A DNA stretch of 64,000 nt from Luteimicrobium xylanilyticum (GCF_009429125.1 NZ_CP045529.1:1426001-1490000), one strand, 5' to 3'; positions 9,357-17,749 are shown, counted from the first letter of the stretch. Made by a program: numbers and translations. The notes: generated from the sequence alone by a model not told the origin.

Positions 9357-9453
9357 GGGTCCAGTTCTACCGTGTCCGTGCCCGACGGCGCACGGTCGCC
9401 GCCGGCCGGCAGCCGTCCCTCGCGCGGGAATATCGTGGGTCGTAGGACCGCTG

Positions 9454-9459
9454 TAGCGT
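9454..9459 (+). promoter_or_regulatory. -10 box of trxA
   Basis: TAGCGT about 27 bases before the ATG. Here a short leader with a strong Shine-Dalgarno (AGGAAGGA) follows, unlike the leaderless genes around it. Confidence 0.5.
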
Positions 9460-9486
9460 GCGGAAACCCTTCAGGAAGGAAGCCAG

Positions 9487-9864
9487 ATGGCTACCCAGGC
9501 ACTGACCCAGGACTCGTTCGAGAAGACGGTCCTCGACAACGACATCGTCCTCGTGGACTGGTGGGCCGACTGGTGCGGTCCGTGCAAGATGTTCGCGCCG
9601 GTCTTCGAGAAGTCCTCGGACGAGAACTCCGACATCGTCTACGGCAAGGTCGACACGGAGGCCGAGCAGGGTCTCGCGGCCGCCGCGCAGATCACGTCGA
9701 TCCCGACGCTCATGGCGTTCCGTGAGGGCGTGCTCGTATTCTCCCAGCCCGGTGCGCTGCCCGCGTCGGCGCTGCAGCAGGTCATCGACCAGGTGCGCGG
9801 CCTCGACATGGACGACGTGCGCGCCCAGATCGAGAAGGCGAAGGACGCCGCGCAGCAGAGCTGA
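9487..9864 (+). CDS. trxA: Thioredoxin
   Basis: A 125-residue cytoplasmic dithiol oxidoreductase. The active site WCGPC is at residues 29-33 (Cys30, Cys33), preceded by VLVDWWADW; the cis-proline loop is in ITSIPTLMAF. Length is slightly above the 105-110 of classical thioredoxin owing to a charged C-terminal helix. The start is decided by AGGAAGGA seven bases upstream. It is monocistronic between a reverse operon and tRNA-Leu; no thioredoxin reductase is in the window. Confidence 0.95.
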   Translation: MATQALTQDSFEKTVLDNDIVLVDWWADWCGPCKMFAPVFEKSSDENSDIVYGKVDTEAEQGLAAAAQITSIPTLMAFREGVLVFSQPGALPASALQQVIDQVRGLDMDDVRAQIEKAKDAAQQS

Positions 9865-9893
9865 GCCGGCCATCAGCTGGGCCAGCCGGACGG

Positions 9894-9976
9894 TGCGCGA
9901 GGCGGGATTCGAACCCGCACGCCCGAAGGCACCGGAACCTAAATCCGGCGCGGCTGCCTGATTACGCCACTCGCGC
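9894..9976 (-). tRNA. tRNA-Leu (anticodon TAG)
   Basis: On the reverse strand, an 83-base class II tRNA. Acceptor GCGCGAG pairs with CTCGCGC, the anticodon stem CCGGA/TCCGG holds the loop TTTAGGT (anticodon TAG), a long variable arm TGCCTTCGGGCGT marks tRNA-Leu, and the T loop is GGTTCGAATCC. The bases after the discriminator A read CC, so CCA is not fully encoded. Confidence 0.93.
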
Positions 9977-9994
9977 GCGAGCGTCAGTCTACGC

Positions 9995-10032
9995 ACGACG
10001 GCCGGCCACCCCGCGGGGCGGCCGGCCGTCGT
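9995..10032 (-). terminator. GC-rich hairpin after bcp
   Basis: Perfect 13-bp arms (ACGACGGCCGGCC and its complement) with a loop that itself contains the palindrome CCCCGCGGGG. It lies just downstream of bcp and ahead of tRNA-Leu, both reverse. No T tract follows, so it may act as a non-canonical or 3'-end-stabilising terminator. Confidence 0.6.
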
Positions 10033-10062
10033 CGTCGGTGCGCGCCACGCGGGCGCGTCACG

Positions 10063-10542
10063 TCAGCGCGGGTCGATGCCGAGGTCGCGGCGCAGCTTCG
10101 CGACGTGGCCGGTCGCCTTGACGTTGTACTGGGCGAGCGCCACCTTGCCGTTCTCGTCGACGACGACCGTCGACCGGATGACGCCCGTGTAGGTGCGGCC
10201 GTAGTTCTTCTTCTCGCCCCACGCGCCCCACGCCTCGAGGGTCGTGTGCTCGGTGTCGCTCACGAGCGGGAACGTGAGCTGCTCGTCCGCGACGAACGTG
10301 GCGAGCTGGGGGACGGTGTCGGGCGAGACGCCGACGACGTCGTAGCCGGCGCCCTGGAGCGAGGCCAACGAGTCGCGGAAGTCGCACGCCTCCTTGGTGC
10401 AGCCCGGCGTCCCTGCGGCCGGGTAGAAGTACACGACCACGCGGCGGCCGCGGTGGTCCGCGAGGCGGTACGTGCCGCCGTCCGCGGTCGGGAGCGTCAG
10501 GTCGGGCGCGTCGTCGCCGACGGCGAGGCGGTGCGCGGTCAT
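10063..10542 (-). CDS. bcp: Thioredoxin-dependent thiol peroxidase (Bcp-type peroxiredoxin)
   Basis: A 159-residue peroxiredoxin that reduces peroxides using thioredoxin; trxA lies next door. The peroxidatic Cys is in [14 protein letters not shown] (about residue 45), and the second Cys five residues on is the resolving Cys of the atypical two-Cys class. The ending [11 protein letters not shown] region and the [15 protein letters not shown] strand fit the family. An AGGAGG motif stands eight bases before the ATG at 10542; longer in-frame starts upstream lack one. Confidence 0.93.
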   Translation of the reverse strand: MTAHRLAVGDDAPDLTLPTADGGTYRLADHRGRRVVVYFYPAAGTPGCTKEACDFRDSLASLQGAGYDVVGVSPDTVPQLATFVADEQLTFPLVSDTEHTTLEAWGAWGEKKNYGRTYTGVIRSTVVVDENGKVALAQYNVKATGHVAKLRRDLGIDPR

Positions 10543-10577
10543 CGGGTTCCTCCTGGGCGGTCGTGGGGTTCGTTGCG

Positions 10578-10583
10578 ACTCTA
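10578..10583 (-). promoter_or_regulatory. -10 box of bcp
   Basis: TAGAGT on the reverse strand about 36 bases before the bcp ATG, leaving a short leader with an AGGAGG ribosome site. Confidence 0.5.
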
Positions 10584-10659
10584 TGCGAGTTGCGCGCCGG
10601 CGACGGCACCCGTCGGCTCCTCGCGCTCGCCGGGGGACGCCTTCCCTGGTGGCTCGCCC

Positions 10660-10902
10660 CCGGATCTGTCCCGGCCCGAGACCGGGCCGGCGATCGAGTA
10701 CGACGGCGAGCACCACGTCGACCGCCGTCACGTCGCGCGCGACACCGCGCGGCGCGACGCGATGGACGCGATCGGGTGGCGCTGCGTCGTCCTGTACCAG
10801 GAGGACGTCGGGACGATGCGGCCGAGGGCTGTCCGGAGGTGGCGCGGCGCCTTTGCGGACCAGGCATGCGTCGAGCCCGGCCGGTCCGACGGGGGCCGGT
10901 AG
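10660..10902 (+). pseudogene. Remnant of a DUF559 (Vsr-like) endonuclease-domain gene
   Basis: One forward frame reads [18 protein letters not shown] followed by [20 protein letters not shown], the typical C-terminal half of DUF559/AbiEi-associated endonuclease domains (E-x-D/G-x-x-H catalytic strand). Nothing upstream in any frame continues the usual N-terminal half, and no ribosome site or start precedes it; the preceding bases are the bcp promoter region. I take it as a truncated leftover. Its TAG stop forms the first three bases of the groES -10 box. Confidence 0.65.
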
Positions 10903-10905
10903 CGT
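10900..10905 (+). promoter_or_regulatory. -10 box of the groES-like gene
   Basis: TAGCGT, six bases, then GTG. The TAG of this box is also the stop codon of the DUF559 remnant. Confidence 0.6.
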
Positions 10906-10911
10906 TGACCC

Positions 10912-11265
10912 GTGAGCAAGACCCGTGCCGCCGCCGAGACGCCCGACCGCCCGCACCTGCCCATCCGCATGCTGCACGACCGGCTGCTCGTGCTGCCCGA
11001 GGCCGACGCGGCCGAGCGCCAGACGTCCGCGGGCCTCGTGATCCCCGCGACCGCCGTCGGGCCCAAGAAGCTCGCCTGGGGTGGCGTCGTCGCGGTCGGC
11101 GAGAACGTCCGACGTGTCGAGGTGGGAGACCGGGTGCTGTTCGACCCGGACGAGCGCGCCGAGGTCGACCTGGCGGGCAAGGACTACGTGCTGCTGCGCG
11201 AGCGCGACGTGCACGGGGTCTTCGAGGAACCGGCCGCAGGGGAGCGGACCGGCCTGTACCTGTAG
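10912..11265 (+). CDS. GroES-family co-chaperonin, stand-alone
   Basis: A 117-residue cpn10-fold protein. The N-terminal [14 protein letters not shown] strand, the loop [14 protein letters not shown], and the [17 protein letters not shown] and [12 protein letters not shown] strands follow GroES order. It is longer than classical GroES (95-100 aa) by a roughly 15-residue N-terminal and short C-terminal extension, and no groEL accompanies it. Actinobacteria often carry such a second cpn10; whether it caps a chaperonin or has another role cannot be told. The GTG start follows the -10 box by six bases. Confidence 0.85.
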   Translation: MSKTRAAAETPDRPHLPIRMLHDRLLVLPEADAAERQTSAGLVIPATAVGPKKLAWGGVVAVGENVRRVEVGDRVLFDPDERAEVDLAGKDYVLLRERDVHGVFEEPAAGERTGLYL

Positions 11266-11303
11266 CCCGGGGAGCCGATTTCAGGGTCCGGGCCGGAGGC
11301 TGC

Positions 11304-11309
11304 TAGCCT
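11304..11309 (+). promoter_or_regulatory. -10 box of first tRNA-Lys
   Basis: TAGCCT nine bases before the tRNA 5' end. The same TCTTCTCGCG stretch separates -10 and tRNA in the second copy. Confidence 0.55.
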
Positions 11310-11318
11310 TCTTCTCGC

Positions 11319-11394
<76 letters not shown>

Positions 11395-11403
11395 CCACCG
11401 ACC

Positions 11404-11434
11404 AGGCCGCACCTCCCTTCCGGGCGGGCGGCCT
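11404..11434 (+). terminator. Hairpin after first tRNA-Lys
   Basis: Seven-base arms AGGCCGC/GCGGCCT around a 17-base loop, ten bases after the CCA end; no T tract. Confidence 0.4.
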
Positions 11435-11481
11435 TCGTCGTGGCGGGTGGCGTCGTGGTCCGGACCGGGGCCGCGGGCTGC

Positions 11482-11487
11482 TACTCT
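11482..11487 (+). promoter_or_regulatory. -10 box of second tRNA-Lys
   Basis: TACTCT nine bases before the second tRNA-Lys, in the same register as in copy 1, so each copy has its own promoter. Confidence 0.55.
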
Positions 11488-11496
11488 TCTTCTCGC

Positions 11497-11572
<76 letters not shown>

Positions 11573-11583
11573 CCACACCACAC

Positions 11584-11620
11584 GGCGAAGGCCGCCCGCT
11601 CGACGCGGGCGGCCTTCGCC
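11584..11620. terminator. Perfect hairpin between tRNA-Lys and the secreted protein gene
   Basis: Sixteen-base perfect arms beginning GGCGAAGGCCGCC with the loop TCGAC. It lies between convergent units, so it can end transcription from both tRNA-Lys and the reverse gene. Confidence 0.65.
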
Positions 11621-11641
11621 GTTCCTGCCGACTCGCGTCGG

Positions 11642-14600
11642 TCAGCGTCGCTTCACGACCGTGAAGGCCTGCTTCCTCGTGACCAGCGAGGTGGCGGAGC
11701 CCCCGAGGTATGCGACGTCGAGCGTGTGCCGGCCCGCGCTCAGCGTCGCGGGCAGCGCCACGACGGTCGTACCCAGGAGCAGGGTCGCCGTGCGTACGGG
11801 CGCGCCGTCGACGGCCACACGGACCGCCCCGCCGAGCGGCTCGCCGCGCGAGCTCACGTGGACGCCGACGAGCCCGGGCAGGCCCTGGACGGTCCGGTCT
11901 GACGCCGCCACCGTGAGCGTCGGGACGGGCTCCTGGGTGGCGCCCGCCGGCACGACGCTCAGCGAGGCGAGGCCGGCGTCGCCGTCCTTCCACCGCGTGG
12001 AGACGGCGACGTAGCGGGTGGTGGCGTCTACGCGGACGACGCCGGTCGAGGCACCCTTCGAGGTGCTGCCCACGTCGTGGAACGTGAGCCCGTCGTCGCT
12101 GACGGAGACGACGGAGGCGGGCACCTTGGTCCCGTCCCACTGGAGCACGACCGAGCCCACGGCGTGCGCGGCACCGAGGTCCGTGACCATCCGGCCGCTC
12201 GGGCCGGGCGTCCACGACGTGGCGGGGTCGCCGTCGACCGCGCGCGCGGGAGAGGTCATCCCGTCCGGCAGCACCGAGCCCGGGAAGGTGATCGTGCTCA
12301 GCGCGAGGTCCTGCACCGGGAACGGTGATGCCGTGGCGAACGCGACGGTGCTCGCGCGCCGCGACGTGACCAGCGTGGTCCGGTGGGCCCCGGTCTCGAC
12401 GTTCGTCACGCCGAGCATCGCTGTCGCGCCCTGCACCGTCAGCGTCCGGCCGTCCCCGACGGTCGCCTCGAGCCCGCGGCGAGCTGCCGAGACCGGAACC
12501 TTGAACCGCGGCGCGAGGACGGCGGCGGTACCGGCGGGCACGGTCACGGTGAGGGTGGAGGCGTTCGACCCGAGCTTCTGGGTTCCCTCGAAGAGCGAGA
12601 CGTCGGCACCGGCGTAGGGCAGCGTGACCTGCGTGGTGACTTCCGAACCCGTCAGGTTGAACAGCGAGAGGTAGCCGTCGAGCGTGCTGGCGACCAGTCC
12701 CGCGTCGCCGGTCGCCGGCTGGGGGAGCGCCGCGTCCGCCTTCGTGGCGGCGGCGTCGCCCGGCAGCATCTCCACGAGGAACGGCGACGTCGCGCCGTCG
12801 GGGGAGTCCACGAGCTCCACCGCGTGGTGCGCGTCGTCCTCGCGTGACACCGTGATCGGCGCGTCGGACCCGCGGACGACGAACCCCGCCTTGCCGTCCA
12901 CGTCCAGCCAGCGACCGTTCGTGCTCGTGATCTCGTCCCCCGTGTACCGGAAGGTTGCGGCGTCGGTCCACGTGGTGCCGTCGAGCGACGTCTGGATGCG
13001 GTACCGGCGTCCCGCGGCCGCCTCCCAGGCGAGCTGGACGGAAGTGACCTGGGTGGGCGCGCCGAGGTCGACCTGGAGCCACGAGTCGTCGCGCCTGCGG
13101 TCGGCCACCGAGACGGCCCATCGGGTCGTCGCGCTGGCGTCCGTGACGGCGCTCGCGGGGTTGCCCGAAGCAGCGCTGGACGCCGTGGCCGGACGCCCCG
13201 CCGCGGCGTCGACCCCGGTCGGCGTGTACGCGCGGAACGAGTACAGCGAGTAGCCGTAGCTCGCGTCTCCCTGGACCCCCTGCATCCGCACGTACCGCGC
13301 GTCGACGGGCGACGGCGACGACGCGCCCGGCGGCGTGAGGTCGACCGAGTCGACGCGCTTCGCGTTCGCGTCCAGCGGGTTCGTCGCCCCGTACGCCGTG
13401 CGCGTGGTCCACGTGACCCCGTCGGTCGAGGTCTGCACGAGGTAGCGCGACCCCGCGGCGGCCTCCCACGCGAGCCGTACGGCGCCGACGGTGCGCTCCG
13501 TGCCGAGGTCGACCTGGAGCCACGAGTCCGCGCGCGTGCGCTCGGCCGTCGACACCGCCCAGCGGGTCGCGGGGTCGCCGTCGGTCGCTCGAGCCGCCGT
13601 CCTGCCGTTCGTGGTGTCCTCGCTCGATGCCGTGGCGGGCCTGCCTGCGGCCAGGTCGGTCGTGGCGCCGGCGCCGTAGACGTGCAGCGCGTACAGCGAG
13701 TACCCGTACTTCGCGTCGCCCTGCTCGCCCAGCATGCGCACGTAGCGCGCCGACACAGGAGTGGTGAGCGCGAGGTCGTCGATCCGCGCCGCCTTGGCGT
13801 CCGCGGGGTCCGCAGCGGGAGTGACCGGCAGGCTCTCGGTGGTCGTGCCCTCCGCGGTCGTGTAGGTGCGGGAGCCGTCGAGCCCGTCGTAGCCGCTCAT
13901 GTCGAGGTTGCGGACCGTCACGGTGCCGTCGCCGCGCCCTGCACCGCTCGAGGCGTACACCGCCGCGCCGGTCGGGAGCGTGACCTGTCCCGCGTAACCG
14001 CCCCCGAGCCGGAACATCGACGCAGTCCCCTCGAACCCGTCGCGCGGTGAGGTGTAGGTCGCCGTGGTCCGGCCGTCGACGGGCGTGCTGGTGCGCGGGT
14101 AGAGGAACGGGGTCGTGTCGGACTCGTAGAACAGCCAGCTGTCGTGCTGCGGCGCCCACGGGAACTTGACGTAGCCCGTGCGGCTGGATGCTCCCGCCCA
14201 GGCGTCGGCCGACTGCTGCACGGTGAGGCCGGCCTCCTCGCCGTAGTCGCGTACTCCGGACAGGTGCGAGAAGAACTCGGACTCGGAGGTCGGCTGGACG
14301 ACACCGTCCGCGGACTCGGCCGCGTGGACGTGCAGGAGGTAGGCGATGCCGATCTCGGCGCGCGCCTCCGGCTCGTACTTCGGTTCGCCGGAGAACTTCG
14401 TGAGCCGGTCGGTCGGCGCGTACGCCTGGTAGTCGGCGAGGGCGGCAGCGAGGTTCGCCTCCGCACGCACCGCGTCCGGGTCGCGCAGCACCTGACCGAC
14501 GAACGCCACCGGCAGCACGTCCCGGCCGTAGAGGAACTCGCGGTCGTTCTTCATCGGCATGAACGGCTCGCCCTGGTCCGACATCAGCAGCTCGAGCGAG

Positions 14601-15607
14601 CGCCACAGCTCGGCCGAGTTCGGCTGCTGGGTCAGGATCGCGGGCAGCGGCTGGTCGTTGAGGATGAACTGGATCGCGTTGCGACCGCCGGACCGCCAGA
14701 TGTCGGACTGGTAGTGCGGCTCGACCGACCCGTGGTTGTCGACGACGTACGTGTCGTAGATGTTGTGGGTCGTGTTGCTCGAGATCGGCTTGCCCCCGAC
14801 GACGGCCGGGTTGTTGGCGTCGGCTGTCGGCTGGCCGGCGGCGTTGCGCAGCCAGTCGCCGAACTGGGTGGACCAGCGTCCGGCGTCGGCGTCGTCGGGC
14901 GCCCACGCGAGCCCCGGGGCGAGCGACTGCCCGTAGACGCCGGACTCCTCCTGGGCGGTGTCGCCGTCGTACTTGCCCGTCGGCCAGTCCGCCGTCCAGC
15001 TGCCGGAGAGCGGGTCCTGCCCGTAGTCGAGGTCGGCGGTGTACGTGGCCTGCCCGACGGCGATGGTCCTGAGGTTGGCTCGCGTCTGCGCGTCGAGCTC
15101 GTCCCAGAGCAGGCGGCCCGCGTCGAGGAAGTAGGACTCGAACGTCGAGTCCCAGAACAGCTGCTTGCCCCAGGTGCCCTTCGGGTCGACGAGCCGGTTG
15201 GTGGCGGCGAAGTGTTCGATGGTCGCGACGGTCTGCCGGCGCAGGACCTCCTTCGAGACGCCCGCCAGTGCCGCGTCGTAGTCGCCGTGGGTGAGGAGGA
15301 CGGCGTTGCCGAGCACGACGTCGAAGTCGAAGTCGGCGGCCTTGAAGTATCCGGCGTCGGCGTCCCAGACCGTCTCGGCCCACCGGGTGTGGCGCAGCAG
15401 CGCGGCGTAGTACTGCGCCGCGATCGGGTCGGGGGCACCGTAGGCGACGGCCTGGCCGGGGGCGGGGGCGGGGGCGGGGGCGTCCGCGGCGGCGGCGGAT
15501 GCGGCGGCGGTGGCCGGGATCGCGAGGGCGGCTGCCACGAGGCCCACGACGGCTCGTCGGACGAGGCCGCCGGGGGTTCGCTGCCGGGATGACGACGTGG
15601 TCTCCAT
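11642..15607 (-). CDS. Very large secreted protein with three discoidin (F5/8 type C) modules
   Basis: A 1321-residue exported protein. A twin-arginine-poor Sec-type signal (RRAVVGLVAAALAIPATAAA, about residues 16-36) is followed by a Pro/Ala linker. Residues about 45-430 form a module rich in WD/YF motifs (HTRWAETVWDADAGYF, HNIYDTYVVDNHGSVEPHYQ) that I cannot assign; its look is of an alpha-helical-barrel glycan enzyme. Discoidin/CBM32-like modules lie at about 649-762, 797-886 and 1102-1219 (each with SSWLQVDLG-like or MVTDLG cores); the first two are close repeats. A YVRMLGEQGD tail at about 622-645 suggests a shortened fourth. A C-terminal Ig-like repeat ends in LSAGRHTLDVAYLGG. GAGGAAG precedes the ATG; the frame is open further upstream, but inside trmB's complement. 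Likely polysaccharide degradation. Confidence 0.8.
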   Translation of the reverse strand: METTSSSRQRTPGGLVRRAVVGLVAAALAIPATAAASAAAADAPAPAPAPGQAVAYGAPDPIAAQYYAALLRHTRWAETVWDADAGYFKAADFDFDVVLGNAVLLTHGDYDAALAGVSKEVLRRQTVATIEHFAATNRLVDPKGTWGKQLFWDSTFESYFLDAGRLLWDELDAQTRANLRTIAVGQATYTADLDYGQDPLSGSWTADWPTGKYDGDTAQEESGVYGQSLAPGLAWAPDDADAGRWSTQFGDWLRNAAGQPTADANNPAVVGGKPISSNTTHNIYDTYVVDNHGSVEPHYQSDIWRSGGRNAIQFILNDQPLPAILTQQPNSAELWRSLELLMSDQGEPFMPMKNDREFLYGRDVLPVAFVGQVLRDPDAVRAEANLAAALADYQAYAPTDRLTKFSGEPKYEPEARAEIGIAYLLHVHAAESADGVVQPTSESEFFSHLSGVRDYGEEAGLTVQQSADAWAGASSRTGYVKFPWAPQHDSWLFYESDTTPFLYPRTSTPVDGRTTATYTSPRDGFEGTASMFRLGGGYAGQVTLPTGAAVYASSGAGRGDGTVTVRNLDMSGYDGLDGSRTYTTAEGTTTESLPVTPAADPADAKAARIDDLALTTPVSARYVRMLGEQGDAKYGYSLYALHVYGAGATTDLAAGRPATASSEDTTNGRTAARATDGDPATRWAVSTAERTRADSWLQVDLGTERTVGAVRLAWEAAAGSRYLVQTSTDGVTWTTRTAYGATNPLDANAKRVDSVDLTPPGASSPSPVDARYVRMQGVQGDASYGYSLYSFRAYTPTGVDAAAGRPATASSAASGNPASAVTDASATTRWAVSVADRRRDDSWLQVDLGAPTQVTSVQLAWEAAAGRRYRIQTSLDGTTWTDAATFRYTGDEITSTNGRWLDVDGKAGFVVRGSDAPITVSREDDAHHAVELVDSPDGATSPFLVEMLPGDAAATKADAALPQPATGDAGLVASTLDGYLSLFNLTGSEVTTQVTLPYAGADVSLFEGTQKLGSNASTLTVTVPAGTAAVLAPRFKVPVSAARRGLEATVGDGRTLTVQGATAMLGVTNVETGAHRTTLVTSRRASTVAFATASPFPVQDLALSTITFPGSVLPDGMTSPARAVDGDPATSWTPGPSGRMVTDLGAAHAVGSVVLQWDGTKVPASVVSVSDDGLTFHDVGSTSKGASTGVVRVDATTRYVAVSTRWKDGDAGLASLSVVPAGATQEPVPTLTVAASDRTVQGLPGLVGVHVSSRGEPLGGAVRVAVDGAPVRTATLLLGTTVVALPATLSAGRHTLDVAYLGGSATSLVTRKQAFTVVKRR

Positions 15608-15681
15608 ACTCGATTGCTTCCTCGGAATCGGGTGGAACGGCGAACCTGCGGCGCGGGTCCGATGGCAGTGTCGTCCCGATA

Positions 15682-15695
15682 TGGCAACGCTGTCA
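15682..15695. promoter_or_regulatory. Candidate LacI-family operator
   Basis: TGGCAACGCTGTCA, an imperfect palindrome with the central CG of LacI-type sites, 75 bases before the secreted-protein start and 39 before trmB. It agrees at 11 of 14 places with the TGGGAGCGCTCCCA element known for the CelR cellulase regulator, as far as I recall that site. Confidence 0.4.
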
Positions 15696-15721
15696 ATCAG
15701 TGTCGGCTTCGGCCGTCCACC

Positions 15722-15727
15722 TAGACT
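15722..15727 (+). promoter_or_regulatory. -10 box of leaderless trmB
   Basis: TAGACT, six bases, then GTG. Confidence 0.6.
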
Positions 15728-15733
15728 GGGCCG

Positions 15734-16492
15734 GTGCCCGAGCCCGTCGTCACAGCCTCCGGACCGGCATCGTCCCACCGGACGGTGCCGGTCTCGTTCG
15801 TCCGTCGCAGCCGTCGACTGAGCGACGGGCAGCAGCGTCTCTGGGACGAGCAGCGGCGCCGCTACCTCGTCGACGTGCCGCGGGCGGCGGCCTCGACGTC
15901 CGTGGACCCCGCGTACCGGCTCGACCTCGGGGCCGTCCCGCCCGGACAGGGGCCCGTCGTCGTCGAGATCGGCTCGGGGCAGGGCGACGCGGTCGTCGCA
16001 GCCGCCGGGGCGCGCCCGGGCACCCGTTTCGTCGCCGTCGAGGTCTACGAGCCCGGGCTCGCGCACACCGCCCGGCAGGCCGCCGAGGCCGGCGTCGAGA
16101 ACCTGCGCCTCGTCCAGGCGAACGCGCCCGAGGTGCTCGCCTCCGCGCTGCCCGAGGCGAGCGTCGACGAGCTGTGGGTCTTCTTCCCCGACCCGTGGCG
16201 CAAGGCCCGGCACACCAAGCGGCGCCTCGTCGACCAGGCGTTCCTCCCGCTCGCCGAGCGTGTCCTCGTGGACGGCGGTGTGCTGCGGTTCGCATCCGAC
16301 TGGGAGCCGTACGCCGAGCAGGTCCGCGAGCTCCTCGAGGCCGCGTCCGGGTTCGTGCGCGACGGGGCGACGACCGAGGACGGGTGGGCGCCGCGCTTCG
16401 AGGGGCGCGTGCTGACGGGCTTCGAACGCAAGGGCACCGCCGCGGGCCGGGTCGTCCACGACCTCGCGTACGCGCGCGCCCCGCGCGGCTGA
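15734..16492 (+). CDS. trmB: tRNA (guanine-N7-)-methyltransferase
   Basis: A 252-residue SAM-dependent enzyme that methylates G46 of tRNA. Motif I VVVEIGSGQGDAV (about residues 76-88), the acidic VAVEVYEPG, the diagnostic ELWVFFPDPWRKARHTKRR and the late FASDWEPYAEQV are all present. The N-terminal 50 residues are a variable arm (SRRLSDGQQRLWDEQ). The start is set by the leaderless promoter. It is transcribed divergently from the large secreted protein. Confidence 0.95.
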   Translation: MPEPVVTASGPASSHRTVPVSFVRRSRRLSDGQQRLWDEQRRRYLVDVPRAAASTSVDPAYRLDLGAVPPGQGPVVVEIGSGQGDAVVAAAGARPGTRFVAVEVYEPGLAHTARQAAEAGVENLRLVQANAPEVLASALPEASVDELWVFFPDPWRKARHTKRRLVDQAFLPLAERVLVDGGVLRFASDWEPYAEQVRELLEAASGFVRDGATTEDGWAPRFEGRVLTGFERKGTAAGRVVHDLAYARAPRG

Positions 16493-16503
16493 CGCGCGAC
16501 GGC

Positions 16504-16509
16504 TACGCT
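16504..16509 (+). promoter_or_regulatory. -10 box of the ATP-grasp gene
   Basis: TACGCT followed by seven bases and the GTG start. Confidence 0.5.
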
Positions 16510-16516
16510 CGGTCGT

Positions 16517-17455
16517 GTGACCGACGACCTCGCCCCCAGCCGTCTTCGTGCCGCACTCGTGACGTGCGCGGAGCTGCCCGATCTCGACCCCGACGACGTC
16601 CCGCTGATCGCCGCGCTCGCCGACCGACGTGTGGCCGCGAGCCCGGCCGTGTGGGACGACCCGGACGTCGACTGGGCGGCGTACGACCTCGTCGTCGTGC
16701 GTTCCGCCTGGGACTACGCGCCGCGGCGCGACGAGTTCGTCGCCTGGGCGCGGACGGTGCCCAGTCTCGTCAACCCGGCGGACGTCATCGCCTGGAACAG
16801 CGACAAGGCGTACCTGCGCGAGCTCGCGGAGCACGGCGTGCCCACCATCCCGACGGTGTGGCTCGATCCCGAGCGGAACCTCAGCGCGCGGGCCGTCCAC
16901 ACGCGGATGCCGGCGCACGGCGACTTCGTGATCAAGCCCACGGTGAGTGCCGGGGCGCAGGGCACCGGGCGGTACGAGTCCGGGGACGCGACGGAGCGCG
17001 GGCTCGGGATCCGGCATGCGCTCGAGCTGCTCGAAGAGGGTCGGCACGTCATGATCCAGCCGTACCAGCAGGCCGTCGACACGACCGGCGAGACCGGGCT
17101 GATCTACGTCGACGGGCGGTTCTCGCACGCGGTCACCAAGCGTGCCCTGCTCAGCGGGCCCTACGACGCCGACGACGCCGCCCTGTACGTCAAGGAGCAG
17201 ATCGAGCGCGCCGTCGCCACGCCGGAGCAGCTCGCCGTCGCGGAGCGGACGCTGGCCGCGGCCGCGGAGGTGCTGCCCGGTGCGACCAAGCCTCTCTATG
17301 CACGGGTCGACCTCGTGCCTGACGCGCTCGGCGCACCGCAGGTCATCGAGCTCGAGCTCACCGAGCCGTCGCTGTTCCTGGGGTACGACGGCGACGCGCT
17401 CGACCGGTTCGCCGACGCGATCGCGCTCCGGGCGCTCCGGGCCCGGGTGTCGTAG
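16517..17455 (+). CDS. ATP-grasp domain protein (RimK/glutathione-synthetase-like)
   Basis: A 312-residue predicted ATP-dependent carboxylate-amine ligase. DLVVVRSAWDYAPRRDEFVAW near residue 60 and VNPADVIAWNSDKAYL are typical of the stand-alone ATP-grasp proteins of actinobacteria. DFVIKPTVSAGAQGTGRY is the ATP-binding lysine and Gly-rich loop, HVMIQPYQQAV the second strand, and VIELELTEPSLFL carries the Mg-binding Glu pair. The substrate is unknown; peptide ligation or thiol biosynthesis are possibilities, with nothing in the neighbourhood to choose between them. Confidence 0.85.
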   Translation: MTDDLAPSRLRAALVTCAELPDLDPDDVPLIAALADRRVAASPAVWDDPDVDWAAYDLVVVRSAWDYAPRRDEFVAWARTVPSLVNPADVIAWNSDKAYLRELAEHGVPTIPTVWLDPERNLSARAVHTRMPAHGDFVIKPTVSAGAQGTGRYESGDATERGLGIRHALELLEEGRHVMIQPYQQAVDTTGETGLIYVDGRFSHAVTKRALLSGPYDADDAALYVKEQIERAVATPEQLAVAERTLAAAAEVLPGATKPLYARVDLVPDALGAPQVIELELTEPSLFLGYDGDALDRFADAIALRALRARVS

Positions 17456-17520
17456 GCCTCGTCCCGCGGCGGCCTCGTTCGCCGGCGCCGGGATGGTCAC
17501 GAAGACCCGTGGCGACCGGG

Positions 17521-17526
17521 TACACT
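17521..17526 (+). promoter_or_regulatory. Possible -10 box for tRNA-His
   Basis: TACACT followed by TTTCG, about 69 bases before the tRNA. A longer leader than for tRNA-Lys would have to be removed by RNase P. Confidence 0.35.
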
Positions 17527-17595
17527 TTTCGTCGGCCCCTGGTGTGGCAAGCACCGGGGTCGAAGCGTGGGAAGCGTGTCAGCACGCCCCGCATG

Positions 17596-17668
17596 GTGGG
17601 TATAGCTCAGCTGGTAGAGCACCTGGTTGTGGTCCAGGGGGTCGCGGGTTCAAGTCCCGTTACTCACC
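17596..17668 (+). tRNA. tRNA-His (anticodon GTG)
   Basis: Acceptor GTGGGTA/TACTCAC, anticodon loop TTGTGGT (anticodon GTG), T loop GGTTCAAGTCC. A G at 17595 is available as the extra G-1 of tRNA-His and would pair with the C at 17668. Confidence 0.94.
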
Positions 17669-17674
17669 CCGGCA

Positions 17675-17716
17675 CGAAGGCCCCGGCCGATCCTCGAGGA
17701 TCGGCCGGGGCCTTCG
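17675..17716. terminator. 42-base perfect palindrome after tRNA-His
   Basis: Uninterrupted inverted repeat of 21+21 bases starting CGAAGGCCCCGGCCGATCC, centred on TCGA. It sits between tRNA-His and the convergent orn gene, and so can stop both. Confidence 0.7.
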
Positions 17717-17749
17717 TCGTGCTCGGGGGCCTCGGCGTCGGCCCCGGCG

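Noticed and set aside
15608-17554. Reverse open frame continuing the secreted-protein gene upstream for about 650 codons
   Set aside because: It lies antisense to trmB, the ATP-grasp gene and the spacer; the signal peptide and ribosome site place the start at 15607.
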